From: Flavobacterium sp. LHD-85
Lineage (GTDB): Bacteria; Bacteroidota; Bacteroidia; Flavobacteriales; Flavobacteriaceae
Direction of reading: 5' to 3'
Assembly (NCBI RefSeq): GCF_030929595.1
Contig: NZ_JAVFVR010000001.1
Span: 124,001 to 188,000, forward strand
Length of the DNA: 64,000 bases
Under the pieces are notes generated by a model, which was not told the origin of the DNA, searched no databases, and saw nothing but the letters and a program-made list of their open reading frames with translations. Shown piece after piece: positions 17,234-26,394 of the stretch. The translations under genes and the position numbers were made by a program. The number at the start of each line of letters is the position of its first letter. Position 1 is the first letter of the stretch.

Positions 17234-19780
17234 ATGAAAACATCTATAAAAAATATATTTACAATACTTGCAGTTTTAACTTTCTCAATCTCATTTGCAC
17301 AAAAAATAGATGGGGTTGTTACAACAGATCAAAATATTCCTTTAGAAGCAGCCAATGTGGTAATTAAAGGAACAACTTTTAGCACAATTACAGATTCTGA
17401 AGGAAGATTTTCGATAGAATCACAAGGCAAATTACCTCTTACGCTTTTAGTTCAGTATATAGGCTATAATACTGCAGAACTAGAAATTACAGCTATTCCT
17501 GCGTCACCAATATTGGTTACTTTACGCGAAGAAAACAAACTTGTTGAGGTGGTAGTTTCTTCAAGAAGAAGAATTGAAAAAGTACAAGATGTGCCAATTG
17601 CAGTTTCTGTTGTTACAGGAAAACAAGCAGAAGCAGCGGGAGCATTTAACGTAAACCGTATCAAAGAATTGGTTCCTTCTGTACAATTGTATTCTTCTAA
17701 CCCTAGAAATACGGGAATCAACATTAGAAGTTTAGGTTCACCATTCGGACTTACCAATGATGGTATTGATCCTGGAGTTGGTTTTTATGTTGATGGCGTT
17801 TACTATGCGCGTCCAGCAGCGACTACTTTAGATTTTATCGATGTAGAGCAAATCGAGGTGTTACGTGGTCCACAAGGTTCATTATTTGGAAAAAATACTA
17901 CTTCTGGAGCTTTCAATATTACCTCTCGCAAGCCAAGTTTTACACCAGGAGCTGACTTTGAAGTAAGTTACGGAAATTATGCCTTTTTACAAGCTAAAGC
18001 TTCTATCACAGGAGCATTAGGAAAAAAAGTAGCTGGTCGTTTATCTTTCTCAGGAACTCAGCGTGATGGTTTAATTGACAATATTGTTACAGGAAGACCT
18101 ACAAACACGTTGAACAACCAAGGTTTTAGAGGACAATTATTATGGACTCCTACAGAAAACACAAACGTTACTTTTGCAGGAGACCTTACAACACAGCGTC
18201 CTGACGGATATGCACAGGTTGTTGCTGGTGTTGCTCCTACTCAGAGAGCTGCATACCGTCAGTTTGATGCTATTATTAAAGATTTAAATTATCAATTGCC
18301 AAGTTTAAATGCTTTTGACCGTAAGATCGATCACGATACTCCTTGGCGTTCTGGACAAGATTTAGGAGGGATTTCGTTAAACATTGATACCAAAATTGGT
18401 GGCGGAACGCTTACTTCTACAACTGCATGGCGTTTCTGGAACTGGGATCCTTCAAACGACAGGGATTTTACAGGATTACAGGTCTTAGCTAAATCTCAAA
18501 ACCCAACAAGACAAACACAAATTACCCAAGAGGTTCGTTATGCTGGGCAATTAACTTCAAAAATTAGCGGTGTCGGTGGAGTATTCTTTATCGATCAGAC
18601 ATCACAAACAGATGGTACAGAAGAATCAGGAAATGCACAATGGAGATTCTCTCAAAGCACAACAAGTCCGTTATGGAAAACTCCTGGCCTTTTTGAAGGT
18701 TACGGAATTAAAACTGATGCAAGAATTAGAGCTTCGAGTGCTGCTGTATTTGGACAACTTGATTGGGCAGTTACAGAAAAATTTCACATCTTGCCAGGTT
18801 TGAGATATAACTTTGATAAAAAAGATGCAAGTTATTCTCGTAAAACTTACGGAGGTCTTCAGACCACAGATCCTGCATTATTGGCTTTGAAAAAATCAGT
18901 TTACTCAGATCAAGCATTTGATTCAGATACAGACAATACGGATTTTTCTGGAAATATCACTCTTACCTATAAAGCATCAGATAAAATAAATGCTTATGCA
19001 ACTTATGCTAAAAGTTACAAGCCAGTTGGGGTAAACGTAGCTGGGCTTCCAACAAATGCCGCAGGTCAGCCAATGACTGAACTTGCAGTGGTTAAACCAG
19101 AAAAAGTAAATCATTATGAAATTGGAGTAAAAACATCTCCTTTCAAAAATTCAATCTTCAACTTAACGTTCTTTAATACTGACATCAAAGATTTCCAAAC
19201 CAACGTTCAGGCAGCTGAATTGGGTGTAAATCGCGGATATCTTGCCAATGCAGATAAAGTACGCGTAAGAGGTGCAGAATTGGATGCAAGCTTTGTGATC
19301 AGCTCACACTTAACAATCAATGGTGCTGCAACTTATACAGATGGTAAATATGTCAAGTTTACCAATGCGCCACTTCCGTTAGAAGAAACAGGAGCGCCAG
19401 TTGCCTTCAAAGATGTTTCTGGAACTGAATTGCCAGGAGCTTCAAGATGGGCAGGTTCTCTTGGAGGTGAGCTTTCTGACAATGCAAGATTCTTTGGTAA
19501 TGCTGGAAAAATCTTCTTCGCTGCTGACGGATATGCTCGTTCTGAATTTTCTTCAAGCCCTTCGGCTTCAAAATATTTAGTGGTACAAGGTTACGCAATC
19601 TTCAATGCCCGTTTAGGTTTCCGTGCTTCGCAAGGTCTATCTATTCAATTTTGGGGAAGAAACCTTTTCAACAAAGATTACTACGAGCAATTATTGCCTG
19701 CAGGTGGTAACTCAGGACAATATGCTGGAGTTCTTGGTGATCAAAGAACTTATGGAGTTACACTTAAGTATTCACTGTAA
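17234..19780 (+). CDS. TonB-dependent receptor
   Basis: This 848-residue outer-membrane receptor has a signal peptide (about 1-22, cut after FAQ). Next comes a carboxypeptidase-regulatory-like domain (about 24-105: VVTTDQNIPLEAANVVIKG, SDSEGRFSI-like). The plug follows (about 118-230: VPIAVSVVTGKQAEAAG, EQIEVLRGPQGSLFGKNTTSG), and then a 22-strand barrel ending YGVTLKYSL. It imports a scarce ligand using TonB energy. No SusD partner is adjacent, so it is more likely a receptor for an iron complex, vitamin or sulfur compound than for a polysaccharide. The upstream Rrf2 gene and Met/Cys leader suggest sulfur control. Confidence 0.93.
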   Translation: MKTSIKNIFTILAVLTFSISFAQKIDGVVTTDQNIPLEAANVVIKGTTFSTITDSEGRFSIESQGKLPLTLLVQYIGYNTAELEITAIPASPILVTLREENKLVEVVVSSRRRIEKVQDVPIAVSVVTGKQAEAAGAFNVNRIKELVPSVQLYSSNPRNTGINIRSLGSPFGLTNDGIDPGVGFYVDGVYYARPAATTLDFIDVEQIEVLRGPQGSLFGKNTTSGAFNITSRKPSFTPGADFEVSYGNYAFLQAKASITGALGKKVAGRLSFSGTQRDGLIDNIVTGRPTNTLNNQGFRGQLLWTPTENTNVTFAGDLTTQRPDGYAQVVAGVAPTQRAAYRQFDAIIKDLNYQLPSLNAFDRKIDHDTPWRSGQDLGGISLNIDTKIGGGTLTSTTAWRFWNWDPSNDRDFTGLQVLAKSQNPTRQTQITQEVRYAGQLTSKISGVGGVFFIDQTSQTDGTEESGNAQWRFSQSTTSPLWKTPGLFEGYGIKTDARIRASSAAVFGQLDWAVTEKFHILPGLRYNFDKKDASYSRKTYGGLQTTDPALLALKKSVYSDQAFDSDTDNTDFSGNITLTYKASDKINAYATYAKSYKPVGVNVAGLPTNAAGQPMTELAVVKPEKVNHYEIGVKTSPFKNSIFNLTFFNTDIKDFQTNVQAAELGVNRGYLANADKVRVRGAELDASFVISSHLTINGAATYTDGKYVKFTNAPLPLEETGAPVAFKDVSGTELPGASRWAGSLGGELSDNARFFGNAGKIFFAADGYARSEFSSSPSASKYLVVQGYAIFNARLGFRASQGLSIQFWGRNLFNKDYYEQLLPAGGNSGQYAGVLGDQRTYGVTLKYSL

Positions 19781-19806
19781 GCGGTTAGGTTAGTTAGTTT
19801 TAGTAT

Positions 19807-19845
19807 TAAAAACGAGATGCATTTTAATGTGTCTCGTTTTTTTAT
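19807..19845 (+). terminator. Terminator of the TonB-dependent receptor gene
   Basis: AAAAACGAGA and TCTCGTTTTT form the stem and a T run follows. It lies 27 bp after the receptor stop and separates it from the DUF2490 gene. Confidence 0.75.
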
Positions 19846-19930
19846 TTTCACAAAAAAATATATAAAACAGATTTTAAAACAATTAGGAATGAGATCATTT
19901 GTATAAATTCGCAGCCTGAATTTGTAGCAA

Positions 19931-20674
19931 TTGAACCGAACCTTTAAACTTATATCTTCTCTACTCTTTATTAGCCAGTTAATAACGGGCCAAAACCAAA
20001 GAAATATCGACCAGCAGACTTTGACTTGGATTCGGTATTACAATATTTTTCCGTTATCTGAAAAATGGTCTATTCATTCTGAATTTGATAATAGAAGTTT
20101 TGTAAATCCTGTTCATGAGAATCTTTTTGTTATAAGATCTCAAGCTCGTTACAGAGCAGCTAAAATGGTAGATTTGGGTGCTGGTTTTGCTTTTTTTAGT
20201 GTCAATACTCAAAACCCAAATATTGATCCTGATTATTCTATTCCTGAATATCGTGCACAGCAAGATATAACATTGATTAATGACATTGCCAAAATCACTT
20301 TTCATAACCGCTTTCAGCTGGAAGAACGATTCATTCAAAAAGCAGACAAAAGCGGACTTCTAGATGAATTCTCTTATGCTTTCAGATTCAGATACCGTTT
20401 ACAATCCATGTTTACCCTTTGGGAAAAAGAAGGAAGAAGTATAAAAGGCACTATTTCAGATGAAATTTTATTCAATTTCGGAAAAGACAATCGCAGAAAT
20501 ACATTTGATCAAAATCGTTTCTACGTTGCTTTACGTTATCATTTCAATCCAAATCTTGGTTTAGAATTGGGGTATTTAAAAAACTTTCAAAGACGCGCCA
20601 GCGGCGTAGATTTTTATGATCGTGATATTATCAGGTTCACGGTTTATCATAGAATTAATCGGAAAAAGTTATGA
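19931..20674 (+). CDS. DUF2490 domain-containing protein
   Basis: The 247-residue protein uses a TTG start. No ATG precedes the signal peptide (NRTFKLISSLLFISQLITG), so TTG at 19931 is the best choice. The mature part carries the DUF2490 blocks QQTLTWIRYYNIFPLSEKWSIHSEFDNR and a C-terminal LGLELGYLKNFQRR, and looks like a small outer-membrane beta barrel. The function is unknown. It follows the receptor on the same strand but is separated from it by a terminator. It converges on the gene at 20773 across a strong hairpin. Confidence 0.85.
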   Translation: MNRTFKLISSLLFISQLITGQNQRNIDQQTLTWIRYYNIFPLSEKWSIHSEFDNRSFVNPVHENLFVIRSQARYRAAKMVDLGAGFAFFSVNTQNPNIDPDYSIPEYRAQQDITLINDIAKITFHNRFQLEERFIQKADKSGLLDEFSYAFRFRYRLQSMFTLWEKEGRSIKGTISDEILFNFGKDNRRNTFDQNRFYVALRYHFNPNLGLELGYLKNFQRRASGVDFYDRDIIRFTVYHRINRKKL

Positions 20675-20687
20675 GTTATGAGTTATA

Positions 20688-20729
20688 CAAAAAATGCCTG
20701 TCAAATTAAATTTGACAGGCATTTTTTGT
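20688..20729. terminator. Bidirectional terminator between converging genes
   Basis: CAAAAAATGCCTGTCAAATT pairs with AATTTGACAGGCATTTTTTG, nearly 20 bp of perfect stem. It sits between the stops at 20674 (plus) and 20773 (minus). Confidence 0.85.
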
Positions 20730-20772
20730 AACCTTTGAACCTTTGTTCCTTTGAATCTTTGCACCTTAAAAG

Positions 20773-23526
20773 CTAAGATCCTCTCTGTCTCTTTCCTCCT
20801 TTTTTACTTTCAGCGAAGTTTCCAATTTTATAAGCTAAAGAAAACATTACGTAACGTTTTAAAACAGTGTTTTCTTCATCTCTGATTGAGGTTGGCGAAA
20901 TAGTTCTTGTTGCACTTTGGTTCTGGTTTAAAACATCATACACTTTTACTTTTGCGTATAATTTTTTATCCAAAAACCCATAAGAAAGACTTGTGTTCCA
21001 AAGGAAAAAATCCTTTTTGAAATCGTCTGAAATATTTGAATTATAAGTATATCCAAAGTCATTTCCGAAAATTAAATTAGCTGGCCAATACGAGGTTGTC
21101 TGCATATTAATTCTATGAATTACGTTTGAAGTCGCGTCTCTTGAATAATTTTCATATCTCGTTTCGTTATAGGATAAACTATATGATGGCGCAATCGAAA
21201 GCACTTCACCATAATCGTAAGAAGCATAAACACTTGGCGTAACAACAACCGATTTTGCATAATACAAAACAGCATTTGTAAATCCTTTGTCAAAATTATA
21301 ATTACCGCTTAAACGCAAACCGTATCTGATCGTGTGAGCATCTTTTTTAATCTGCTGGTTCCAGTTTCCTCCAATCGAAGCAGAATATGTTCCTGAAATA
21401 TTTACATAAGTTGTATTTCTTTTTCCGCTGTCGTCATAAATTGAAGTAGAAACAACATCATTATTATAATAATCTCCTTTAAGAAATAAACTGTACCCAG
21501 AGCGTGTTCTAAAATCAAAATTCTTAAAATCAACACCTGCTGTGCTTTTTTCAATCGGGTTTAGATTTGGATTTCCGATTACGCTATTCAATGGATTATT
21601 CAAATCTGCAACTGGCATTAATTGTGTTGCTGAAGGTAGTGCATTAGAATAATCGTACTTAAAAGTTAAATTTCTAGAACGGTCAAATTTGTATCGAAGC
21701 TGTGCTGTTCCATAAGGCAGCATATATCTTTTATTCAAATCTGTAGCTTGATTCAAGTAAAAAGAATGATTGTCAAACTCCACGATCGATGTTCTCGAAT
21801 TTACATTCAGCGTAAATTTACTCTTCTGCCAAGTAATACCCACTTTTGGCGTAATCGAATTTTGCTTTGACGTGGTATAATTAGTCAGCGATAGATTTAA
21901 ATCTGAATAGTCTTGTGAGGCATCATCAAAATTAAATGTCTTTTGATCGTTCATAGAACTCTGCCAGTCAAAATCGGTGCCGAAACGAAGTCTCAACGAA
22001 TCGGTTACAGGCTCTGTATATTCTAAATCAAGCGAATAAGCATCACTTTTTGAGGTGTTTTTTGCATTCTGATTTCTTTCATCATTTGGCTTATTATCCT
22101 GATAAAAAATAGTTTCAGAAATGTTTATTCCGTTCGAATCATTTTTAGTGTTATTGTTATTAAAAACCACACTTAAATTTCGCGATTGCTTCTTAAAAGT
22201 TTTGTTGAAATTAATGCTATTGGCAAAACTCGTATTCGAACTTTCTGTATGCGATGTCCCTGTACTTTCGTTTAAAGCATCACCATTTTCATTCTCAGAA
22301 AAAGTCGAAGAAGATGAATTGCTATTTGATTCGGATAAATTCAATTTAGGAGCAAAAACAATCTGCATAGTAGGATTGATTTTGTACTCTAACTCAAAAT
22401 TCACCTTGTTTCCAGTGTTTTCATTTCTGGTTTTAGAATCAGCTTCAGTTAAAATATTTCCTGTTGGCAATAAACTCAGCTGATTGGATTTGCTTTCGTT
22501 TTTGGTCACAGCATTTGTAAAGTTGTAACTGCTCATAAACTCCAAATCTTTTGTCCAGTCATCAGAATAATTAATACCAGCCAAAGTAGACTGCGTAATT
22601 CCTTTTCCTCCACTGCTTGCGCCTTGGCTGCCACCTTTAGCATTACGTCCGCCTCCCATATTATCAAATACCTCATCCATAGAAAACCCAGTTGAGTTGA
22701 TATTGTTTGACGAAGCCAATACGCTTATTTTCTGTTTATTTTTGAAAAAGTTCATCATTAAACTGCTTTCGTAGCGTTCGTCTGAACCGTATCCGCCAAG
22801 GACTTTACCGAAATACCCTTTATTTTTCTTTTCGTCAATGGTAATATTTATACTCGAGTAATCTGAAGTCGATTCTTGTTTAGCCAATTCTTCTTTCTTG
22901 GTTTTAAAATCAGAAACCTGAACTTTTTTAATAATATCAGCTGGAAGGTTTTTAATGGCAATCGCTCCATCTTTATCAAAAAACGCTTTTCCGTTGACTA
23001 AAACCTGATTGACTTCTCGCCCATTTACCGTAATTTTTCCGGTATTATCGACATCAAAGCCCGGCAACTGTTTTAGTAAAGTTTCCACATTAGCATCTGG
23101 ACGAACTTTATACGAGCCAGCATTAAATTCTAGAGTATCTTTTTTAATGGTAATTGGCGGTGCCTCACTTTTAATTACCACTTCATTTAAAACATTGGCA
23201 TTTTCAAGCAGGTACAATTTACCAAAGTCTTTACTTTCTGTAAGCGCTTTTTGCTCTTCAAAATAAGTTTGATACCCTGTATAATTTACTTTTAAGAAAA
23301 CTGGCTTATCATACTTTTTAGTATTGATAATAAAATTTCCGTTTTTATCGGTTGTAGCATATTCAATAATAGTGGAATCTTTTACAGCAGTAAAATAAAC
23401 GGTCGCGAGTTCAAGCGGAAGCTGCGAGTTGATATCAACTACAGTTCCTTTAATAACGATATTGTTTTGGGCATTTGCCGAATAAACAAAAGCTAAAAAC
23501 AATAAAAGTGAATAAATTCTGGTCAT
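20773..23526 (-). CDS. Outer-membrane beta-barrel protein with carboxypeptidase-regulatory domain (TonB-receptor-like)
   Basis: The 917-residue protein has a signal peptide (about 1-19, cut after ANA), a carboxypeptidase-regulatory-like domain (about 22-110: GTVVDINSQLPLELATVYF) and a plug-like region (about 125-235: RPDANVETLLKQLPGFDV, VNGREVNQVLVNGKAFFD). A long barrel of the OMP_b-brl_3 type follows. It resembles a TonB-dependent receptor but lacks the usual plug sequence RGPQG. Such proteins are common in Bacteroidota and their ligands are mostly unknown. The C-terminus is basic (KKGGKRQRGS), which is unusual for a barrel that normally ends in an aromatic residue. Confidence 0.87.
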   Translation of the reverse strand: MTRIYSLLLFLAFVYSANAQNNIVIKGTVVDINSQLPLELATVYFTAVKDSTIIEYATTDKNGNFIINTKKYDKPVFLKVNYTGYQTYFEEQKALTESKDFGKLYLLENANVLNEVVIKSEAPPITIKKDTLEFNAGSYKVRPDANVETLLKQLPGFDVDNTGKITVNGREVNQVLVNGKAFFDKDGAIAIKNLPADIIKKVQVSDFKTKKEELAKQESTSDYSSINITIDEKKNKGYFGKVLGGYGSDERYESSLMMNFFKNKQKISVLASSNNINSTGFSMDEVFDNMGGGRNAKGGSQGASSGGKGITQSTLAGINYSDDWTKDLEFMSSYNFTNAVTKNESKSNQLSLLPTGNILTEADSKTRNENTGNKVNFELEYKINPTMQIVFAPKLNLSESNSNSSSSTFSENENGDALNESTGTSHTESSNTSFANSINFNKTFKKQSRNLSVVFNNNNTKNDSNGINISETIFYQDNKPNDERNQNAKNTSKSDAYSLDLEYTEPVTDSLRLRFGTDFDWQSSMNDQKTFNFDDASQDYSDLNLSLTNYTTSKQNSITPKVGITWQKSKFTLNVNSRTSIVEFDNHSFYLNQATDLNKRYMLPYGTAQLRYKFDRSRNLTFKYDYSNALPSATQLMPVADLNNPLNSVIGNPNLNPIEKSTAGVDFKNFDFRTRSGYSLFLKGDYYNNDVVSTSIYDDSGKRNTTYVNISGTYSASIGGNWNQQIKKDAHTIRYGLRLSGNYNFDKGFTNAVLYYAKSVVVTPSVYASYDYGEVLSIAPSYSLSYNETRYENYSRDATSNVIHRINMQTTSYWPANLIFGNDFGYTYNSNISDDFKKDFFLWNTSLSYGFLDKKLYAKVKVYDVLNQNQSATRTISPTSIRDEENTVLKRYVMFSLAYKIGNFAESKKGGKRQRGS

Positions 23527-23658
23527 AAAATTAGGTTAGTTAGATCAGTAAGACTTAAAAAAACGCAAAAGGTTTAATTGTATTTTTTACATTTATTCAA
23601 ATATAATGCCAATAAAAAATTGATACTATAATAAAGATAGACACAAAACATAAAAAAA

Positions 23659-23674
23659 TCCCCTATTCAGGGGA
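23659..23674 (-). terminator. Terminator of der
   Basis: TCCCC and GGGGA form a short GC-rich stem around TATTCA, with an A run on the plus strand beside it (T run for the minus-strand transcript). It lies 10 bp beyond the der stop. Confidence 0.65.
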
Positions 23675-23683
23675 CTCATTTTT

Positions 23684-24997
23684 TTATTTTTCTCTTATAT
23701 AAATATCGATCGGAACTCCGGCAAAATCCCATTTCTCACGAATTTTATTCTCAAGGTATCGCTTATAAGGTTCTTTAACGTATTGCGGTAAATTGGCAAA
23801 AAATACAAATTGTGGTGTTTGCGTTGGCAATTGCATACAATATTTGATCTTTACATATTTTCCTTTTGTCGCTGGCGGTGGATACGCTTCAATTACTTTC
23901 AACATATATTCGTTGAATTTTGAAGTTGCAATTCTTTGTTTTCTGTTTTCGTAAACTTGAACTGTTGCTTCAAGCGCTTTTAATAAACGCTGTTTCGTTA
24001 AAGCAGAAACGAATAAAATTGGCACATCTGTAAAAGGCATCAATTCTTTTTTGATTTTCTCTTCGTAATCACGAGTAGACATAGTATCTTTTTCTACTAA
24101 GTCCCATTTGTTTACCAAGATTACAACTCCTTTACGGTTTTTCTCAGCCAACCAGAAAATACTCTGATCTTGCCCTTCAAATCCGCGTGTTGCGTCGATC
24201 ACCAAAATACAAATATCTGCATGCTCAATTGCTCTAACAGAACGCATTACAGAATAAAACTCTAAATCTTCTTTTACTTTTGCTTTACGGCGAATACCAG
24301 CAGTATCAACCAAGTTAAATTCAAAACCAAAACGGTCAAATTTAGTGTCAATAGCATCACGAGTTGTTCCGGCAATATCAGTAACAATATAACGATCTTT
24401 GCCAATCAAAGCATTGATAAAACTAGATTTTCCAGCATTCGGACGACCTACAACCGCAAAACGAGGCAATTCAACTTCTGGCGTTTCTGGTTCTGGTTTT
24501 TCTGGGAACGCTTCGATTAAAGCATCCAATAAATCCCCTGTTCCACTTCCAGAGATACTCGCAAAAGTATAATATTCACCTAAACCAAGGTTATAAAACT
24601 CTACAGCGTCTTTCTCACGCATGGCATTATCAACCTTATTTACAGCCAATAAAACTGGTTTTGTTACTTTGCGAAGCAATTTTGCAACGGTTTCATCCAT
24701 TGGCGTAATTCCTTCTTCAACATCAACCACAAAAATAATAACATCGGCTTCATCGATAGCAAGCTCAACTTGTTTACGAATTTCACCTTCAAATACGTCA
24801 TCACTTCCGCGAACGTATCCACCTGTATCAATGACAGAAAACTCTTTTCCGTTCCACTCGCTTTTACCATAGTTTCTATCACGGGTAACCCCAGATACTG
24901 AATCTACAATAGCTTCTCTTCTTTGTATCAGCCTATTAAAAAGGGTCGATTTCCCCACATTAGGTCTTCCTACTATCGCAACAATGTTATTACTCAT
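23684..24997 (-). CDS. der: Ribosome biogenesis GTPase Der (EngA)
   Basis: The 437-residue protein has two tandem GTPase domains, the hallmark of Der. Their G1 motifs are GRPNVGKST (near residue 9) and GRPNAGKSS (near 183), with NKVDN/NKWDL as G4 and DTGG/DTAG as G3. The C-terminal KH-like domain ends with [13 protein letters not shown] sequence. It assists 50S ribosomal subunit assembly in the cytoplasm. A -7 box on the minus strand (TACCTTTG, plus positions 25095-25102) lies about 100 bp upstream. It sits next to era, another ribosome assembly GTPase. Confidence 0.97.
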   Translation of the reverse strand: MSNNIVAIVGRPNVGKSTLFNRLIQRREAIVDSVSGVTRDRNYGKSEWNGKEFSVIDTGGYVRGSDDVFEGEIRKQVELAIDEADVIIFVVDVEEGITPMDETVAKLLRKVTKPVLLAVNKVDNAMREKDAVEFYNLGLGEYYTFASISGSGTGDLLDALIEAFPEKPEPETPEVELPRFAVVGRPNAGKSSFINALIGKDRYIVTDIAGTTRDAIDTKFDRFGFEFNLVDTAGIRRKAKVKEDLEFYSVMRSVRAIEHADICILVIDATRGFEGQDQSIFWLAEKNRKGVVILVNKWDLVEKDTMSTRDYEEKIKKELMPFTDVPILFVSALTKQRLLKALEATVQVYENRKQRIATSKFNEYMLKVIEAYPPPATKGKYVKIKYCMQLPTQTPQFVFFANLPQYVKEPYKRYLENKIREKWDFAGVPIDIYIREK

Positions 24998-25094
24998 TTT
25001 ATTGAATTTTAGATTTTAGACTTTAAATTTCAGATTCTTAGCTTCCTAAAAACCTAATCACTTGCAATCCAAAATGCCTTATTAAAATTTTTTG

Positions 25095-25102
25095 CAAAGG
25101 TA
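25095..25102 (-). promoter_or_regulatory. Predicted -7 box for der
   Basis: The minus strand reads TACCTTTG, an exact TAnnTTTG match, about 98 bp upstream of the der start codon. Confidence 0.5.
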
Positions 25103-25165
25103 GTTAAAAAAAGTTGCTGAGACGCTAAGTTTCTAAGTACCTAAGTTTTTATTGTTTTTTTGTAT

Positions 25166-25245
25166 AATTTTCAGGAGCTAATCCAGCTATCCGCTATATC
25201 TTTTCCTGGCTAAAGAAGCCAGAAAAAGGATACCGCTCCTATCTG
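25166..25245. repeat. Intergenic inverted-repeat element between der and era
   Basis: AGGAGC at 25173 pairs with GCTCCT at 25235, enclosing a second hairpin CTGGC...GCCAG (25206-25222). The phrase CCAGCTATCCGCTATATC resembles a repeat that I recall being scattered in Flavobacterium intergenic regions. The copy number in this genome cannot be seen here. The remaining 325 bp of this intergenic region hold degenerate CTAAG repeats and the der promoter. Confidence 0.55.
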
Positions 25246-25322
25246 GGCTAGGGCACTTATTTTCAAAAGAACTTTCGTTTAACGATTAAACAAATCAACG
25301 ATTAACCGATTAAACAAAAAAA

Positions 25323-26204
25323 CTACTGATTATAACCAAATCGTTTCAGCATATTGGCGTTGCTTCTCCAGTTTTTGTTCACTTTTACATAAAGTTCAAT
25401 GTGAATTTGTTTTCCGAAGAATTTCTCTAAATCAGCTCTAGCATCGGTTCCAACTTTTTTCAACGCTGCACCTTTATGCCCGATAATAATTCCTTTTTGT
25501 GTATCGCGTTCTACCATAATTACAGAACGGATTCTGATAATATTTTCCGTTTCATGAAATTCTTCTGTTACGATTTCTACTGCGTATGGAATTTCTTTGG
25601 CGTAGTTCAATAGGATTTTCTCACGGATTGTTTCGTTAACAAAGAAACGTTCTGGTTTGTCTGTTAATTGGTCTTTAGGGTAATAAGGTGGTGATTCTGG
25701 CAATAATTCGATAATTCTTCCGAAAACTTCTGGAACGTTGAAATTCTGCAATGCCGAAATTGGGAAAATCTCTGCATTTGGCACTTTTTCTTTCCAGAAA
25801 GAAACTTGCTGTTCTAACTGTTCTTGGTTTGAATTATCAATTTTATTTAAAAGCAATAAAACCGGAATCTTAGCATGAATGATTTTCTTGAAGAAATCTT
25901 CATCTTTCAGATCCTGCTCGCCTATTTCGACCATGTAGATTAAAATGTCAGCATCTTCAAAAGCCGATTTCACAAAGTTCATCATCGATTCCTGCATTTC
26001 GTACGCAGGCTTGATGATTCCTGGAGTATCAGACAAAACCAATTGAAAGTCTTCTCCGTTTACAATTCCAAGAATTCTATGACGTGTAGTTTGTGCTTTT
26101 GATGTAATGATCGACAATCGTTCTCCAACGAAAGCGTTCATCAATGTTGATTTTCCAACATTTGGATTTCCGATAATATTTACGAAACCTGCTTTATGTG
26201 ACAT
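25323..26204 (-). CDS. era: GTPase Era
   Basis: The 293-residue protein has an N-terminal GTPase domain (G1 GNPNVGKST near residue 12, G3 DTPG, G4 NKID) and a C-terminal KH domain that binds the 3' end of 16S rRNA (GIIIGHKGAALKKVGTDAR, about residues 238-256). It takes part in 30S subunit maturation. Length is normal. The minus strand has TACCTTTG about 21 bp upstream of the start (plus positions 26225-26232). Confidence 0.97.
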   Translation of the reverse strand: MSHKAGFVNIIGNPNVGKSTLMNAFVGERLSIITSKAQTTRHRILGIVNGEDFQLVLSDTPGIIKPAYEMQESMMNFVKSAFEDADILIYMVEIGEQDLKDEDFFKKIIHAKIPVLLLLNKIDNSNQEQLEQQVSFWKEKVPNAEIFPISALQNFNVPEVFGRIIELLPESPPYYPKDQLTDKPERFFVNETIREKILLNYAKEIPYAVEIVTEEFHETENIIRIRSVIMVERDTQKGIIIGHKGAALKKVGTDARADLEKFFGKQIHIELYVKVNKNWRSNANMLKRFGYNQ

Positions 26205-26224
26205 TTTTTGCTTTATTTATTTTG

Positions 26225-26232
26225 CAAAGGTA
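26225..26232 (-). promoter_or_regulatory. Predicted -7 box for era
   Basis: The minus strand reads TACCTTTG, matching TAnnTTTG, placed about 21 bp before the era ATG. Confidence 0.55.
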
Positions 26233-26279
26233 GTCATATCAACTCAATACAGAAAATAAAACATTTTTTAAAGTTTTCG

Positions 26280-26309
26280 TTGGATTTCTCAAAAATCGCC
26301 GTATCTTTG
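26280..26309 (+). promoter_or_regulatory. Promoter of tRNA-fMet
   Basis: A TTG at 26280-26282 and TATCTTTG at 26302-26309 are spaced 19 bp apart, which fits the Bacteroidota -33/-7 arrangement. The tRNA begins at 26322. Confidence 0.65.
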
Positions 26310-26321
26310 CACCCGAAACAT

Positions 26322-26394
26322 CGCGGGATAGAGCAGTAGGCAGCTCGTCGGGCTCATAACCCGAAGGTCACAGGTTCGAGTCCTGTTCCCGCTA
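26322..26394 (+). tRNA. Initiator tRNA-Met (CAT anticodon)
   Basis: A full cloverleaf is visible. The acceptor strands CGCGGGA and TCCCGCT have a mismatch at position 1-72. The anticodon stem has three consecutive G:C pairs (GGGCTCATAACCC) and the T-loop is GGTTCGAGTCC. The 1-72 mismatch and three G:C pairs are diagnostic for the initiator. No CCA is encoded. The anticodon CAT is at 26355-26357. The 3' half overlaps, in antisense, the last codons of the serine recombinase, marking the attachment site of the mobile element. Confidence 0.95.
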
